From the NCBI GenBank assembly GCA_033439295.1, contig JAVTLE010000011.1, positions 2,232,082 to 2,296,081 on the forward strand: a stretch of 64,000 nucleotides of DNA, written 5' to 3'. Positions 34,101 to 46,090 of this stretch are shown piece after piece. The translations under genes were made by a program, and so were the position numbers. Position 1 is the stretch's first letter. Every line of letters begins with the position of its first letter. The notes beneath the pieces were generated by a model. The model did not search any database and was not told the origin of the DNA. It worked only from the letters and a program-made list of their open reading frames with translations. The DNA is from Deuterostichococcus epilithicus (taxonomy: Eukaryota > Chlorophyta > Trebouxiophyceae > Prasiolales > Stichococcaceae).

Positions 34101-37100
34101 GCCAGTGACACGGCGCAATGCAGGCAGCCAGGGCGTCTGGCGCCGCGCCCGCTGGACTGCAGACAAGCCAAAGCGCGCTGCCAGCTCCAGGAGACGCTCC
34201 TGCGACTTGTGACAGGGGGCACAGCATGATGCAAAACACTTCTGCGGCGGCGTGTGGCGGGCGACGGGGGCATCTCACCTTTTCGAGGGGCGGCAGCGAC
34301 AGCGAGGTCAGCCGCAGCGCCAACAGCTGGCGCAGGGAGTCGTCCGACAGCTGCTGCCCGATGGCCAGGTCGAACTTGAGGTTGCGCAGCGCCGGCAGCG
34401 CGCCCAGCCACTGCACGCCTTCGAGTGCACGGCAAGTGAATCTGGTGCACGGCAACTATGTGGTATTTTGATGTTTATGATGGCTTTCGCGTCCACGGGC
34501 GTCTTTGGTCGTGTGCCTTGTGCCAGAGTCGTAATAAAGTTTGACTTTGAACGCTCGCACCTGCTGGTCACATGGGTGGATGTTGCCAAACCAGGCAAAT
34601 GACCAGCAGGCATGCGAGATGCGGAGCGCTGCTGGATGAAGAAACTGGGGTTTCGCAACTCCACTCCCACACAGCAGGGTCGACGTGAAGCACACTGCCA
34701 GTCACCTGCATTGGTGATGTCCACGGAGGCGGCTCCGGACTTGGCACGCACGAGCCGCAGGCTGGTCAGCCGCGACAGCGCCGTCAGCGCCTCCAAGTGC
34801 CCATCGTCGACCTGCACCGCTCACCAGCACCCGATCCTCAGACCAGCAGACCCTGTGCGAGTCACAAGGTTGCCCTGACCTGCTTCCTGGTACCTGGGGT
34901 CTGCAGACCGGCAATGGTGGGCACCCTCAAGCCGCATTCCCCGAGGGCAGCGCACGCGGCTGCAGGATGTCCAAGGGAGCCGCGTTTGCTGCTGCCGGAC
35001 AGGTTATATGCTGCCATGCACCTTGCCATTAGCTGCCTGGCCTGGCTGACTGGCTGGCTCCAGCGCGGGACACTCAGACTGTGGACCCGGAGCTGGAGAG
35101 AGGAGTTCCGACGACCCACCCTGCCGACATCTTCGCAGTTGAGAGCCAGCAGGCAGCCCGCTGTGGCGGCCAGCGCGCCAAAGACACTGCCGTCCAGGAG
35201 GACGCATCCCTTCAAGTCCACGTCCCGGCACTGTGCAAGGCCGCCAAACACCACCTGTGGCAACAGGCACACGCGTAAACACATGACGGGGTTTCTGAAG
35301 GGTTATGCAAGACCGCAGCACCCTTTCAGGTCCACGACGCGGCGGTTGACAATACCGGCAAAGAACGCCTGAGGTGCTGAACGCATGTGCTGGCTTGTGC
35401 ACCCGACATTTCGAGCTGTTCCGGCTAGAAGGTGTTGGAAACGCTACACCGCCATGGCGCCGCTGCCAATCCTCACGGCCCACTGCAGCCTCTGCTGCTC
35501 AGCCAGCATGCCCGAGCTCCAGCCAACCTAGATCCCTTGCATAGCCCAGCAGCCGCAGGCAGGCAGCGGTCAGCCGCAGTCGTCAGGTGGAGTGCGCAGG
35601 CTGCACCTTGGCCGCGCCAATGGTGGCGCTGCTCGCAAGGGCGCCCTCCAGGCTGAGACTGGTCAGCTGCCTCGCCAGCGGCCGGATCCGTGCGCCCGCC
35701 TCCTCCCCAAGCGGCCCTGCGCACGCCACGAACCTCCTGTTTAACGAAAGGGTTTTGTGCATACGCCATGAACCTCCTGTTAATGATAGGAATTGTGCAC
35801 CTGCCAGAGTCCTCAGCCACGGGCGCGGCCACAGCGGGCGGTGTGGCCCCTCTGTCGGCAGCTCCGCAATCTGTGCAGCCTGGGGCTACGACGTCCCCAG
35901 TGCCGTGGCAGCACTAGTTCTGCTGCTCTGCTGTGCTGCTGACGCCCACACGTGGCTGCGGCCCGCCTCCTGGATGTAAATTGCATTGGAACTCTTGGAA
36001 GGTCCTCTGCAGACGCCGCACCCGAGAAGCGCAGGTCCTCGCAGTGCCCGAGGCTGGGCACGATGGCGGCCCAGGCGTCCGGGTTTGCCGCCCACCTGCC
36101 GCCGATGCCCACCATTTTCAGCGCCGGCAGCATGGCCAGCAGGTGCGCCACGTCCTTGCCGCTCTCTGTCTGAGACGCGTCCTTTAGCTGCAGGAACGTC
36201 GTCGCCTAAACGGCAGCAGCGCCACGACTCCAATGTTGACTGCAGACTACTTCACCACGGTGGCAGGCTGCAGCTCGACTGTGACGCCCGCATTAGCACA
36301 TCGTAGCTCGGCTGCAGGGAGGCCAAGGCCTGCATCATCGCCGCCCCGTGTCAGTCTCAGGACACATAAACCCATCTGCAGGCAGGTCGTCGTCTGCTGG
36401 GGAAGGCTGCGACGCCGCCTCACCGTCAGGCCGCGCGGTAGCTGCAGGTGGCGCAGCATGCCCTGCGTCGGGCCCGACTCCAGTGCGAACGACCGCAGGC
36501 TGCTCATGCCGCCCAGACGGCCCAGCATCGCGGCCAGCTCCGGGTCCGGGATGTCGTTCACCAGCGTCAGCCGCAGGTCCAGCTGCGCCAGCGCCGGCAG
36601 CTGCGCATTCCGGGCTTTGGTTTGACATCCAGGGCCTGGTATGATCCTTCTGCCATGGTTCCGCAGGCCCCAGAGCTAGGGTCGCATCCCTGCCACCCCA
36701 GGCGCGTCATCAGGCAGCTACGAAGGGGTTTCGAGGGCGGCACTGCGCTATGTGGTTGGCCTCGGGGCATGCCTGTGCAATGAGGGACGATGTGAAGCAG
36801 GGGCCATGTCAGACGGAAGAGTGGAGGCAGAGATGCAGAGCACCTTCATGGCGAGCTCCGCCATGCCGAAGCCGTCTCCCTCCAGCACCAGGCGGGTCAG
36901 CCGCGACAGCGCCGTGAGTGCCTTGACGCCTGCGCACCGCCACGGGCTGCGGTGAGGGTGCACAGCGAGGACCCCCCCTTGCTGCTACGACTGGTGGCAT
37001 CACATGCCCGCACCGACTGACCAGCCCTGCCACATGCGTCCCCCCCTTCTGAACAGCCCACCTTCAGTTTGCAGGACCATGGGGCAGTCCAGGGATTGCA

Positions 37101-37923
37101 GCCCAGTCAGCACAGCCAACTGATCATACACCAGGTCCCGCTGCGTGTTGCCGGTGTACCTGCATGATTCCAAGGAAACTTCATGGCCATCGCTGCTGCA
37201 GTGAGCACCTCCGAGTTTTGTGTGGCCAATGAACTGATGGATTTTAGCCAAGAGAGATGTACTCTGACGCGAAAGCTGTGATCTGCGTCAGCCGCGACAG
37301 CCCCTCGAAGGAGAGGACGTTCGTGAGCGCCCTGCACGCACAAATGTGAGCCTATGCCCTGCACGCACGAACTGAGCCTCTGTCCCCAGACAACGGGATC
37401 GTCTGAAAGCCTCGGTACATAACACAACACAGAAGTAACGTGCGCCGCATGTGCGTCTGTCTTGATGCAATCAGACCAGTGCACGGAGACGGACTCACGG
37501 CAGCTGAAAGTCTCTTAGGCGCCCAAGATGCCTGAGCCACTCAAGCTCAAATTCCGCAAAGTTGCAGGACGGATGCAGTGACACCCGTTCCGCCGCTGCG
37601 CAGCATGCACACACCCGTGGGTTTTGCCGGCACCCGATGTGTAGAGCTGACAGACCCCGAGCAAAGACACCCTGCGGATTCACCAACCGCTCACCGGCGA
37701 AATGCTGGAGCAGCTGCCGAATCTCTGGGACGCTGCGGCTGCGCAGGTCCAGCCAGTGCACTGAGCTGTCGCACAGCTGCCGCAGCTTCGGCGAGCACAG
37801 CCGCAGGCAGGCAAAGTCTGTGAGGTCCGATACGCCGGCGTCAGAATCAGCAAGCAGCAGCAGATCGGCGACGAGACGGAACACCTCGGGCGGGAGATCA
37901 TCGATCTGCAAATTCTTGCGCAT
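31183..37923 (-). CDS. F-box-like / leucine-rich repeat protein (paralog 2)
   Basis: Same architecture as the gene at 523-6784. Exon 1 (37499-37923, ATG at 37923) has an F-box-like start, IDDLPPEVFRLVADLLLLAD then FACLRLCSPKLRQL, and ends in the same phase as exon 1 of the paralog. More than a dozen repeat exons follow, for example LTALSRLTRLVLEGDGFGMA (about 36900), LAQLDLRLTLVNDIPDPEL (about 36560), LKMVGIGGRWAANPDAWAAI (about 36090), GGLAQCRDVDLKGCVLLDG (about 35220), LEALTALSRLTSLRL (about 34770), LRRLKLAFIDLDDANLAAG (about 33260), ARLTELRIASMPAA (about 32460), RLRHLDLSGQRSLRDGAA (about 32010) and LDTLELNGTLLTDAALLELA (about 31530). The last exon ends KPEIRFG at 31183. It lacks the acidic tail of paralog 1. 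Exact internal edges are not all fixed. The role as a ubiquitin-ligase adaptor is inferred. Confidence 0.78.
32264..32264. other. undetermined base beside a C homopolymer
   Basis: The base is N and is followed by a run of about ten C residues. The site lies in an intron of LRR gene 2 and marks a local assembly uncertainty. Confidence 0.95.
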
Positions 37924-38680
37924 GGTGCAAGCTTCCCGCTTGATGGCTGATTTGTGAATCGTACGTCCCTGATCAGCAGCAGGGCCTTAAAATATAAGTG
38001 TAGCACAGGTCAGTAGGAGAACACAGAGGATGACCTTTGTTTTCTCGCATCGGTGAGGAGGCTGACGCGGCAACGAACGCCCCTACTGGAGCGAACACTC
38101 ATCACTTTTCAAGAGGTTGCATGGAATCGAAACAGTCTTGCTGCCTGTGATCGCTGGATTAGGGAGGCAAATGTAGTTGCACATTGTCAAGCGATAGTTG
38201 CGGCGACGGCGGCGCGCTGTTGCTGCGGCAGTAGCCAGGTTGGGTGAAAGGGCAGCGAAGCGTGGCTAGCACACGTGTTTCCAACATCGGTTGAATTTCA
38301 CAGACCGGGAAAACAATATTGACGGCTGGCATGCACGCACTCAACGTTCTGATCCAGGTACTGGGAGATTTTCATGACCATAGAGCGGCCATCATCCTAA
38401 AAGTGATGACCTGGTGACTGACATCGCTCGCGGTGCCTTGAGCTGCTGATCTGCTAGTTGTTGTGAATCACATACAAGCTGCCCTCCGGTGCTTGGCGAG
38501 TCTATTTGCTGCTTCTGACTCTGATACCAGCTGCCGGCGGAATCACGGGAACTGCAGACCTTGGGTATAAAATATGCTGCGACCATCTACATGTTGCACG
38601 GACCGCCGCTGGCATGGGCGAACCATCGGGGCCAGAACCATGGTGGAGGAGGGGGAGGGGGTGTCTCCTCGGATGTCTAG
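37924..38680. other. intergenic, promoter of LRR gene 2 and 3' region of kinase 2
   Basis: About 760 bp between two minus-strand genes. A short AT-rich element, AAAATATAAG, at 37988-37997 lies about 65-75 bp upstream of the LRR ATG and could act as a TATA-like element. No exon is supported. Confidence 0.4.
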
Positions 38681-41600
38681 TTACCACTGGTCGTTTGTAG
38701 CCACCGCCTGATGTTTGGCCATCCCACCAGATGACGTTTGCGGCGCGCTGGACCGCCCAAACCAGCTCGACGATGACTCCGGCGCTGCCGCCGCGTTGCC
38801 CGCCCCGCCGGACGCCGCCGCCGCCGTCGCTTCTGCTCCGGCCATCGGCTGCTGGTCCTCGAACCACGGCCGTATGCCATTGGCAGCCGCGTGCTGCGCT
38901 GCCATTGCTGCAGACGACTGCACTGCCGCCTTCGGACGCCGCATCAGATGGCCAGCCGACGTGATCGCCGCGCCCCAGGCCATCGGAGTCATCTGCGCCG
39001 CCGCGGCGCTGCTCGTGCGCTCCTGCAGGCGCAGCACAGTGCCGCATGAATAGCCGAGGTTTGCCCCAAACATCTGCCCGCTGCAGAACCCCGGTGGTGT
39101 GTGCAGCCCTCCTGCCATGTGGAGGCCGGTCGTGCAGAGGTCCAGACGCTGGGCACACGCCCAAATGCCGCAGGCCTCAGGCTCTCTGCCTTGAACTGCA
39201 ATGCTGTGCGACCGCGCCCTGGCGTGACAACTCCGCGCGCTCTGGGATTGGGCCTCCCTTTCAAGGGGCTTCTTGAAAGTTGAGAGGCACTGCTGGCAGG
39301 GGCCCCGTCGAATTCCCAGAGCAATCCTCAGAAACAGGGAAAAGGATCGGCTCTCACCTCCAGGCGGATGTTCAGGTGCAGCAGCTCCGGCGGCATGTTG
39401 GCTGCCAGCCACGGGTGCCGCAGCGCCTGCAGCAGCGTCAGCCGGTCCGCGGGGTTGGTCTTCAGAAGCCCCCGCAACAGGTCCTCGCACTCCCAAGACA
39501 CCTGCACCGACACAGGCATTGAGCTGCGGCTAGGCTGCTTGAATCTTGCAAGCGAAAGCGCGGCTAGCTCTCACCTAGCAACAGGCATCAGAGTGGAAAC
39601 GTTCTCGCATCCTACCGCAGCAAACCCTCGCGAGCTTCATGGCTTGACGGGCACGCACTGCACAAGCAAAATCCGCGCACCGGTCGCGGCATGTCGACAG
39701 GGATGCCGCTCATGATGCGGGGAATCATGGCGTTCAGCCGCTGCAAGGGGGGCAGCGCCTCCTCCCCTAGGGTCAGGAAGGGGAAGGCGCCCGCCACCAG
39801 CACATACAGCACCACACCGGCGCCCCACACGTCGGCCGCGGTCCCGTCATACTTGCCGGGCCGCAGCACCTGCAAGTATTGGTATGCATATGTAGTCAGA
39901 GCGGAGGTCCGCCTCGCCCAGGATCTCATTTGAGTGGCTTGGCGCGCAGCATTGCAGGCCAACTGTGCAGCGGCTGCGCAGCCAATTGACTCGCAGCTTC
40001 AGATTTGCATTCGCTTTGGGCCGCCTGCCGTGCCGGGGAATGTCGGGCGGGGCCTGTATAATTCTTCTTTTATCAACTGGTAATGAAACGAGTTGAGCCG
40101 TGCCAGGGGCACTGACAGCAATCGCTTTGAAGTAATAGATGTGTGCACTGGGCGGCGCTTCCCGAGCTGACCCGCAGTGCCACCCATGCTGGTGTCGTCC
40201 GGACGGACATAGCGCCAACACAGTCAGCGAAGTGGTGCTGAAGACTGGACAGAGTATGCACACAGACAATTATCGTTGCTCAATGGTGAAATTGCTCGAC
40301 ACAGGCCGCACCTCGGGTGCAATGTACTCTGGCGTGCCGCAGGCGGTGTTGCAGGACGACAGCACCTCATTCTTGCTGAACCCCCAGTCCGCCAACTTCA
40401 CCATCGGCCGGTCAGGCGTCGCGGGGTCGTTGTGCAGCAGGATGTTGTCCAGCTGCGCGGCGGAGGCAGGCCACCCGGTGAAACAAGCATGGGAAGAGGC
40501 GCTCGCCAGACGGCCAGCACATGGCCCATGCGCCGCGACGCCAAGGCGCCAGAGTGGCAGATGCAAGATTTTTGCTCGGCTGAGGTCTCCCGAGCCGAGC
40601 AAGCCGGTTGCCTTGGCTCTACAACGCAGAGACTGTCTGTGCGCGGGTTGCGGGCGTCGCAACCTTGTTGATTGGCAACGCCGCGTTCGTGTGCAAATCG
40701 CACACCAAATCGAATGAGAGGGGTAGCAAGCACAAGCCCGCCAGTTTGAGGCAAGCAGGTGCAGATGCGGACCTTGACGTCGCGATTGGCAACGCCGCGT
40801 TCGTGTGCAAAGTGTAGCGCCGTCAGCAGCTGCTGCAGAAGGCAGCGAGCCTCCGACTCCGGCAAGCCCCGCCCCTGCAGACGTCCGGAAGCCGAGAATT
40901 CTTGTTCACTGTTCAAGCAAATGGCAGCGCATGGTCGAGACTTCAGGCCCGCTGAGCAGCCACAACGGCGCATTCCTCATGTCTACTGCACCCCCGCTTC
41001 CCCCGGCCCCGTTCGGGGAGCGGTCGCCTGAGCTGCGTAGCTTGCAGGAGGACTGGTGCAATGACACCACTGCTGAGCTTCTCCATGTGCACCCAATGCA
41101 GCCAAGACAACATGCGCTCAGTGATCCACGACGCTGCTGCAAGACGGGGGCCTTTGGGTAAGGTCCTGCGACTTTTAAACAAAAGGTTTCACGTCGGCAC
41201 AGGCTCTGCGAGGGGCCACAGAGACAGGTCTCAAAGGTCTGGCACCCTCGGGGCTGGGGGCCAGGTGCATCACCCACATTCAGAGGCATCTGCCATTTGG
41301 CCTAACCCTGAGCGGCGAACCAAATCAGAAACGCACGTTATCAAAGACGAATTTGGACATGTAGCCGGCCAGGTCACCCTTGTTGGCCCACTCCATGACG
41401 ATGGCCAGATACCCCGGCAGCACGAACACGTCCTGCAGCGCATAATCCTCGCTGCATTGGTGCTGCGCTTCCAGTGGTGGCTCATGACGATTGAGCCGGC
41501 ATGTTCGCTGCTTGAGTTGGCTGGGTGGGTAGCTGGCTGGCTGGGTGGCTGGATGCAAAGGCCAAGATAATTGTCATCTGCTCATCGTTGCGCTCGCGGA

Positions 41601-43659
41601 GATGCTGTCTGAGCATGCTGGTTGCAGCGGAGGCAGGGGGCAAAGCGTGACATGCACGCGAGGCTCACATGCAGGCAGATCCTGCACACGTAGGGCTGAG
41701 CTCTCACCAGAAAAATGACAGGCATGCGAGACGCACATGCAGTACAGCATGCACGGCGCTGAATCCTCACCAGTAGCTGAACGATGTGGGGGTGCGGCCG
41801 CGGGTCAGCACCGCCCACCCACATGCACAGGCGCTGATTGGCAAGCTCGTGCCGGACAATTTGGGTTTTGAAGCCTGGCCCCCGTGCCAGGAACTTGATG
41901 GCCACCTCCTGCGAGGTCTGCAGGTCGCTACAAAGCAGCACGAAGCCGCTGGAGCCCCTGCGCAGGGAGGCATCGGCAATGTCATCATCAAGTTGCATAC
42001 AGTGATCCCGAGCAGCAGCAGCATGTGCATCGGCGTCAAAGTGGCGGTTCAGGCCGGAAGTTGGGGGACGCAGTTTAAAGTGCAGCAGTTCTGCATGGCA
42101 CATGGCGGTAGCTGCTGATCACAACACAGCAGCGCAACGGAAGCAATTTTGATCTCGACATACGGGAGGACAGCAGGCCTGTGCTGCCCAGCTCCTGTGC
42201 AGCTGGTGGCACCATTGACCATCACTGGGGGCAATGCCATGTACACAGAGGAACCCCTCTGTCTGGCGGGTGTGCTGGCAGGGAGTCCGCACTTGCTGAG
42301 ATTGCGCAGCCGTCGGTAGCGGTGGTGCCCACTCAGCGGATCGACAGTGGGCCAGCGGGCATGCCCGCTGCCGTCCACTATGACGCTCCCTGCAGGCTGC
42401 CCTGCCTGTGCCACCACAGAACCCGCATAACGTTGGAGCTGGCCTGGTGAACTGCTCAAGGCATCATGGTCCGGTGGTCACGGCTCGCATCAGCGCTGGC
42501 CAGGCGATGCACAGCACTCCCTGAACCAAGCCTCAGCAACCTGGAGAATCACGCCTTGGTCCAGCTGCAGCTGTCAGGATCAACCTGGTGACATGGGTCC
42601 GCGCGGGCCACAGATGCACAGGGCGCCTCGGAGACAATCCCTGACACGCAGTCCTGCATCGTTCGAGCGGTGTGCACAGCTCCAACGGCTGCAGCTCATG
42701 CTCGCTCCCTAAACACCTGTTTGCAGCCATTTTCGGATGCAACCCTGGGTCGGTGAAGGCAAGGGGAGGGTGGCCGGAGGAGGGTTGACGGGCACCTCAG
42801 GCGACTGTGGCGGCGGCGTGAACGGCTTGACGAACAGGTCGATGGGCACCGGCACCGCTTCCGCCCGCGGCGCCGAGTGCGTCGTTAGTCTTTGTTCGCC
42901 ATGGCCACCGCTGGCAACCCCAGAGCCGAGGTCGCCACGTACGCCGCTGACACCATCGCTTGAGCGTGCTGCGCTGTTTGCTGCTGTGCCGCCGAAGCCG
43001 GCGGCGGAGGCCGACGACAGCAGCGTCACCGCAGCCAGGTTGAAGGTGGATATGCGCTCCCGGCGGCGGTTGCAGGCCCCTATTAAGTCCGCGAGCCCGT
43101 CCTCCTGAGGCCAGTGCGGCGCCGGCGGCGGCCCGGCCCCCGGCAGTCCGCCGCCGCCGTGACGGGCGTCCCGCAGTACAGGGACGGTCGTGGCCGGCAC
43201 CGCGTCGGTCGTGGCCGGCACCGCGTCGGTCGTGGCCGGCACCGCGTCGGTCGTGACCGGCGCTGCGTCCAGGCCATCAACATGCAGCTTGCAGGAGTCG
43301 CCGTTGAACCTCCTGTCGCCGCAGCTCCGCGGAGCGGCAGGCGCCTCCCCGGCTGCGGCGCGCACCGGAATGCGGTCCACTTCAAGCTGGTCAGCGTCCC
43401 AGTCAACCTCCAGGGCGTGGCGTGGTGCAGCTTCCTGTGGGCCATGGCCGCCAGCTGGTCCTCTGGGCGCCGTGGCTGCTAATTCGCAGCTGCGGCCGGT
43501 GCCGTCTGAGCGCGGCGTCTCAGCGCAATCTGGCCCGCAGGAGTCCCTGCGCCACAGCAGAGGGCAGTGCGTGAAAGCGTGTGCCGGGGCCTTTGCCAGA
43601 ACTGCATGGTACTCGGGAGCGGACGGAAAGATACGTCTAGGTATCTTCCGGGTGCACAT
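38681..43659 (-). CDS. serine/threonine protein kinase 2 with long N-terminal extension
   Basis: Paralog of kinase 1. The kinase core is spread over minus-strand exons: LSGHHRYRRLRNLSK (about 42300), GSSGFVLL and EVAIKFLARG (about 41940), DVFVLPGYLAIVMEWANKGD (about 41410), ANRDVK (about 40770), LDNILLHNDPATPD, LADWGFSK and CGTPEYIAPE (about 40450-40320), KYDGTAADVWGAGVVLYVL (about 39830) and LRHPWLAANMPPEL (about 39410). HRD is NRD and DFG is DWG. The exon upstream of the core ends at 42796 in phase 0 and encodes a Pro/Ala/Thr-rich extension with four PATTDAV-type units. A long Ala/Ser-rich C-terminal exon ends at 38681. The first exon is not certain: 43659 is an in-frame ATG, but kinases 1 and 3 have a separate short first exon, so the true start may lie farther upstream. 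Confidence 0.82.
41516..41557. repeat. TGGCTGGG-type simple repeat
   Basis: A degenerate run of GGCTGGGTGGGT-like units in an intron of kinase 2. Microsatellite-like, with no coding role. Confidence 0.7.
43186..43269. repeat. four 21-bp tandem repeats in kinase 2 extension
   Basis: The unit GGTCGTGGCCGGCACCGCGTC occurs three times exactly and a fourth time with three changes. On the minus strand it adds seven residues per copy (VPATTDA) to the extension of kinase 2. Confidence 0.95.
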
Positions 43660-45101
43660 GACCAAATAAAGTACCAGTAAACAGTCTTCAGGTCTCGCAT
43701 TGCACGCGAAGGTGAAGCCCCGAGCTGCTCTTGTGTGAATGTGTCCGTGGGGTCGAAGGGCGGTCGTCCCTGTGCCCAGGCAGGCAGCATACACTCCTAC
43801 TGGGCAAACCGCGTGACACGGAAATAGCGGTACGCGCAGGGCGTTTGTGTTGTGTTCCCAAACTACAGATGACGGCAGCCTTGAGGGGCATTACAGGCCC
43901 GATTGGCGCGCGGCACCCGCTGGATTGAAGATGAGAGCTGACCAGTACGGCATCTGTCCGGCACGCAAAAAGCGACTGCCAGCCCCTCAGAACAGGCCAA
44001 GGTCCGTGCAGCTCTTCGGCATCGCCAAGTGAGGGACTACCACTTGATTGCGACGGCGTGACCTTCATACATGACCAGTTTTCTTTCGAACTGCGTCAGC
44101 CGCCCGTGGTACCACGGTCACCAATTTGTCAGACTGCGGCACGCATGGTACCAGCGCACACGACTCCGAACTGCTGCATGCGCCTGAGTATCTAGACACT
44201 CAATCGCCACGAACGGAGCCAGTTCCGCGTACGCAGCTTGTAAAGTGCAGTCGGCAGTGTCAGCCCACCAGCATACGGGGAGCGTGCACACCGTTTGCGG
44301 CTGGCTCTGCGCACTCGAGCTGAGATTGCGTCACTATCGGACGTGTTCGCCTTGCCGCCGGCGAAGCTCGCGCTGTCGCAATCATCGTCCTTCAAGCCAG
44401 GTTCACCGTCGACGTATTCCCGGTCTCCTTTCGTCTGCGGCCGTAGGCAGCACAGCAGCTGCATGTCGTTGCCGAGTTGCAGCGCATGCTGTGCTACTGC
44501 AGGTGCTAGAATGAGAATGTGATGCCAGTTCCGCGCGGCAAGAGCTGTTGACACTGCAGTGAGGATGATTGAGATACCCTGTAAACCCTGAAGATATTTT
44601 CCTTGCTCATCGCGCGACACGAGGAGGGGGCCCGGCTGGCCTCAGTTCAGCGAGGCTCTGCCCGACAGACTGTGGTATGGTCTTGCGAGGGGCTGGGAGA
44701 CCTGCATTCTCAGCGGAGCGTTAGACTTGTCTGTCAGCAACTGGGTGTTTGGAATCCTGCCGCTCGGTTCACGCCCGACGCCCTGTCAGGCGCAGACGGC
44801 GTCAAACTTTCAACTTCAATTCATTCATTCGTTCGCCGGCACGCCAGCACCTCACATACCTCACGGACAAAGAGCAGCAGCAGCGACGAACATAGCACTC
44901 AGGTCTTCAAGTTTGCCTTCTGTCTCACAAGGCCCATAGATGAGCGAGTAGGCGCGGGTCCCCAGACTGGGAAAGCTGGGTTGAATCTGTATTCAGACAG
45001 TGGATGCCCGCTCTGTAGGCCTCGGGTCCCTGTGGCAGAAAACCAGCCTGCGGTCTCGCGCTGCATAGTGGCCCAGAATCACTGTCGCTGAGCCCTGCAG
45101 A
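43660..45101. other. region upstream of kinase 2, gene content unresolved
   Basis: About 1.4 kb that should include the kinase 2 promoter and perhaps its first exon. A minus-strand frame at 43688-44068 begins with ATG (MKVTPSQSSGSPSLGDAEEL) and is one candidate. A separate minus-strand frame at 44192-44620 is listed on its own. No assignment is secure. Confidence 0.35.
44192..44614 (-). CDS. possible exon with a membrane segment, unnamed
   Basis: An open frame on the minus strand, entered through a possible acceptor at about 44638, that includes a hydrophobic stretch GISIILTAVSTALAARNWHH then ILILAPAVAQHAL. A charged tail follows with GDREYVDGEPGLKDDDCDSA and a basic end. The composition looks protein-like, but no upstream exon with a start codon was found and the opposite strand is also open. 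It may be the last exon of an unidentified gene, or chance. Confidence 0.28.
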   Translation of the reverse strand, partial: RDEQGKYLQGLQGISIILTAVSTALAARNWHHILILAPAVAQHALQLGNDMQLLCCLRPQTKGDREYVDGEPGLKDDDCDSASFAGGKANTSDSDAISARVRRASRKRCARSPYAGGLTLPTALYKLRTRNWLRSWRLSV

Positions 45102-46090
45102 ATGGCAGCAGCTCCGCATGCTCATCAGCAGAGGACACTCCGAGAAGCTGCATCGTGGTGAACCAGGACGTGAAACGCATGGGTCATGGCGGACATGGCA
45201 CCTGCGCTGGGGCCGCACCCGAGCAGGGCGCCACGGCCCTGGGCGGGTGCCCGCAGCAGCTGGATGGCCTCGCCGCGAGCGGCGCCCAGTCCGAGGACCT
45301 GTTCTCTGGGGACACCAATCACCTGATGATGGCGGCGTCGGCGCCGGCTGCGTGAGCCAGTGCTGCCCCGGCCAGTTTTGCTGTGGCGGCATGACATACA
45401 CGACCACGGAGCACTGGGTGACGGCAAGCATGGCGAGCTTCCGTTAGGTCGGGGTCCAACGCTGATCAGTAAGTTGTACTGGCCCAGTGGTATGTTGACT
45501 GTGCATCAGATTGTCCACGCACAGATCTGTTTTCAAAATGCGGCGTGGTGCAGAGCAGGACATGCTGTGTGCCTGCTCTGCTTCTGTCCACAGCAGTGTA
45601 TGTGCTTGCACGAGCGGCGGCTCGCCTGGGCAGACTCACTGCTGACACCGGGCACCTGCAAAGGCGCAGCTTTTTGGCGACGACGCGGCGCTGGTGGCCG
45701 CGCTGACTGCGCCGACGGCGCTGGACGCCAGAAACCTGGGCCGCGGAATGGAGGGCTGTGACCAGGGCACAGGGACCGCTGCCCGCTGCCATTACAGGTC
45801 GGGGTTCGCTGCATGGCTCTGCTCGATGATGTTGCAGAGAGACGACTCGCTCGCATTTACAGCGACAGTGCGGTTCGCATTATTGATCAATGAGGGATGC
45901 CGAAGCACTCTGCTTGCTGTGCTTTCAGTGCTTCGGACACAAGCGTCTAGCCTGTTGAAAGTGCTCGTCTCAGCGGCATGCTGCTGCTCTCTACGCAGGC
46001 AATGTGGCCAGATTTGGCAAATATCAGGTGCTGGCCGAGTTCCTGGCCCAGCACCGACACGAAGGTGCCGGTGGAGGCCAGGCTCCGTGA
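45102..46090 (+). CDS. unrecognised protein; 3' exons supported
   Basis: I do not recognise this gene. Two 3' exons join in phase: 45798-45867 (VGVRCMALLDDVAERRLARI then YSD) and 45999-46090 (NVARFGKYQVLAEFLAQHRH and a Gly-rich end, stop at 46090). Upstream, a stretch beginning LFGDDAALVAAL at 45670 is very likely coding, but its donor is ambiguous: GT at 45694 keeps the frame, whereas the coding signal continues past it. A possible start is the ATG at 45102 (MAAAPHAHQQRTLREAA) with a GTGAAC donor. The product would be small, soluble and helical. It is the only plus-strand gene inside the kinase block. Confidence 0.5.

Noticed and set aside
42709-43108. Plus-strand frame across the kinase 2 extension
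   Set aside because: The minus-strand frame continues to the donor at 42796 in the phase needed by the next kinase exon; the plus frame is its shadow.
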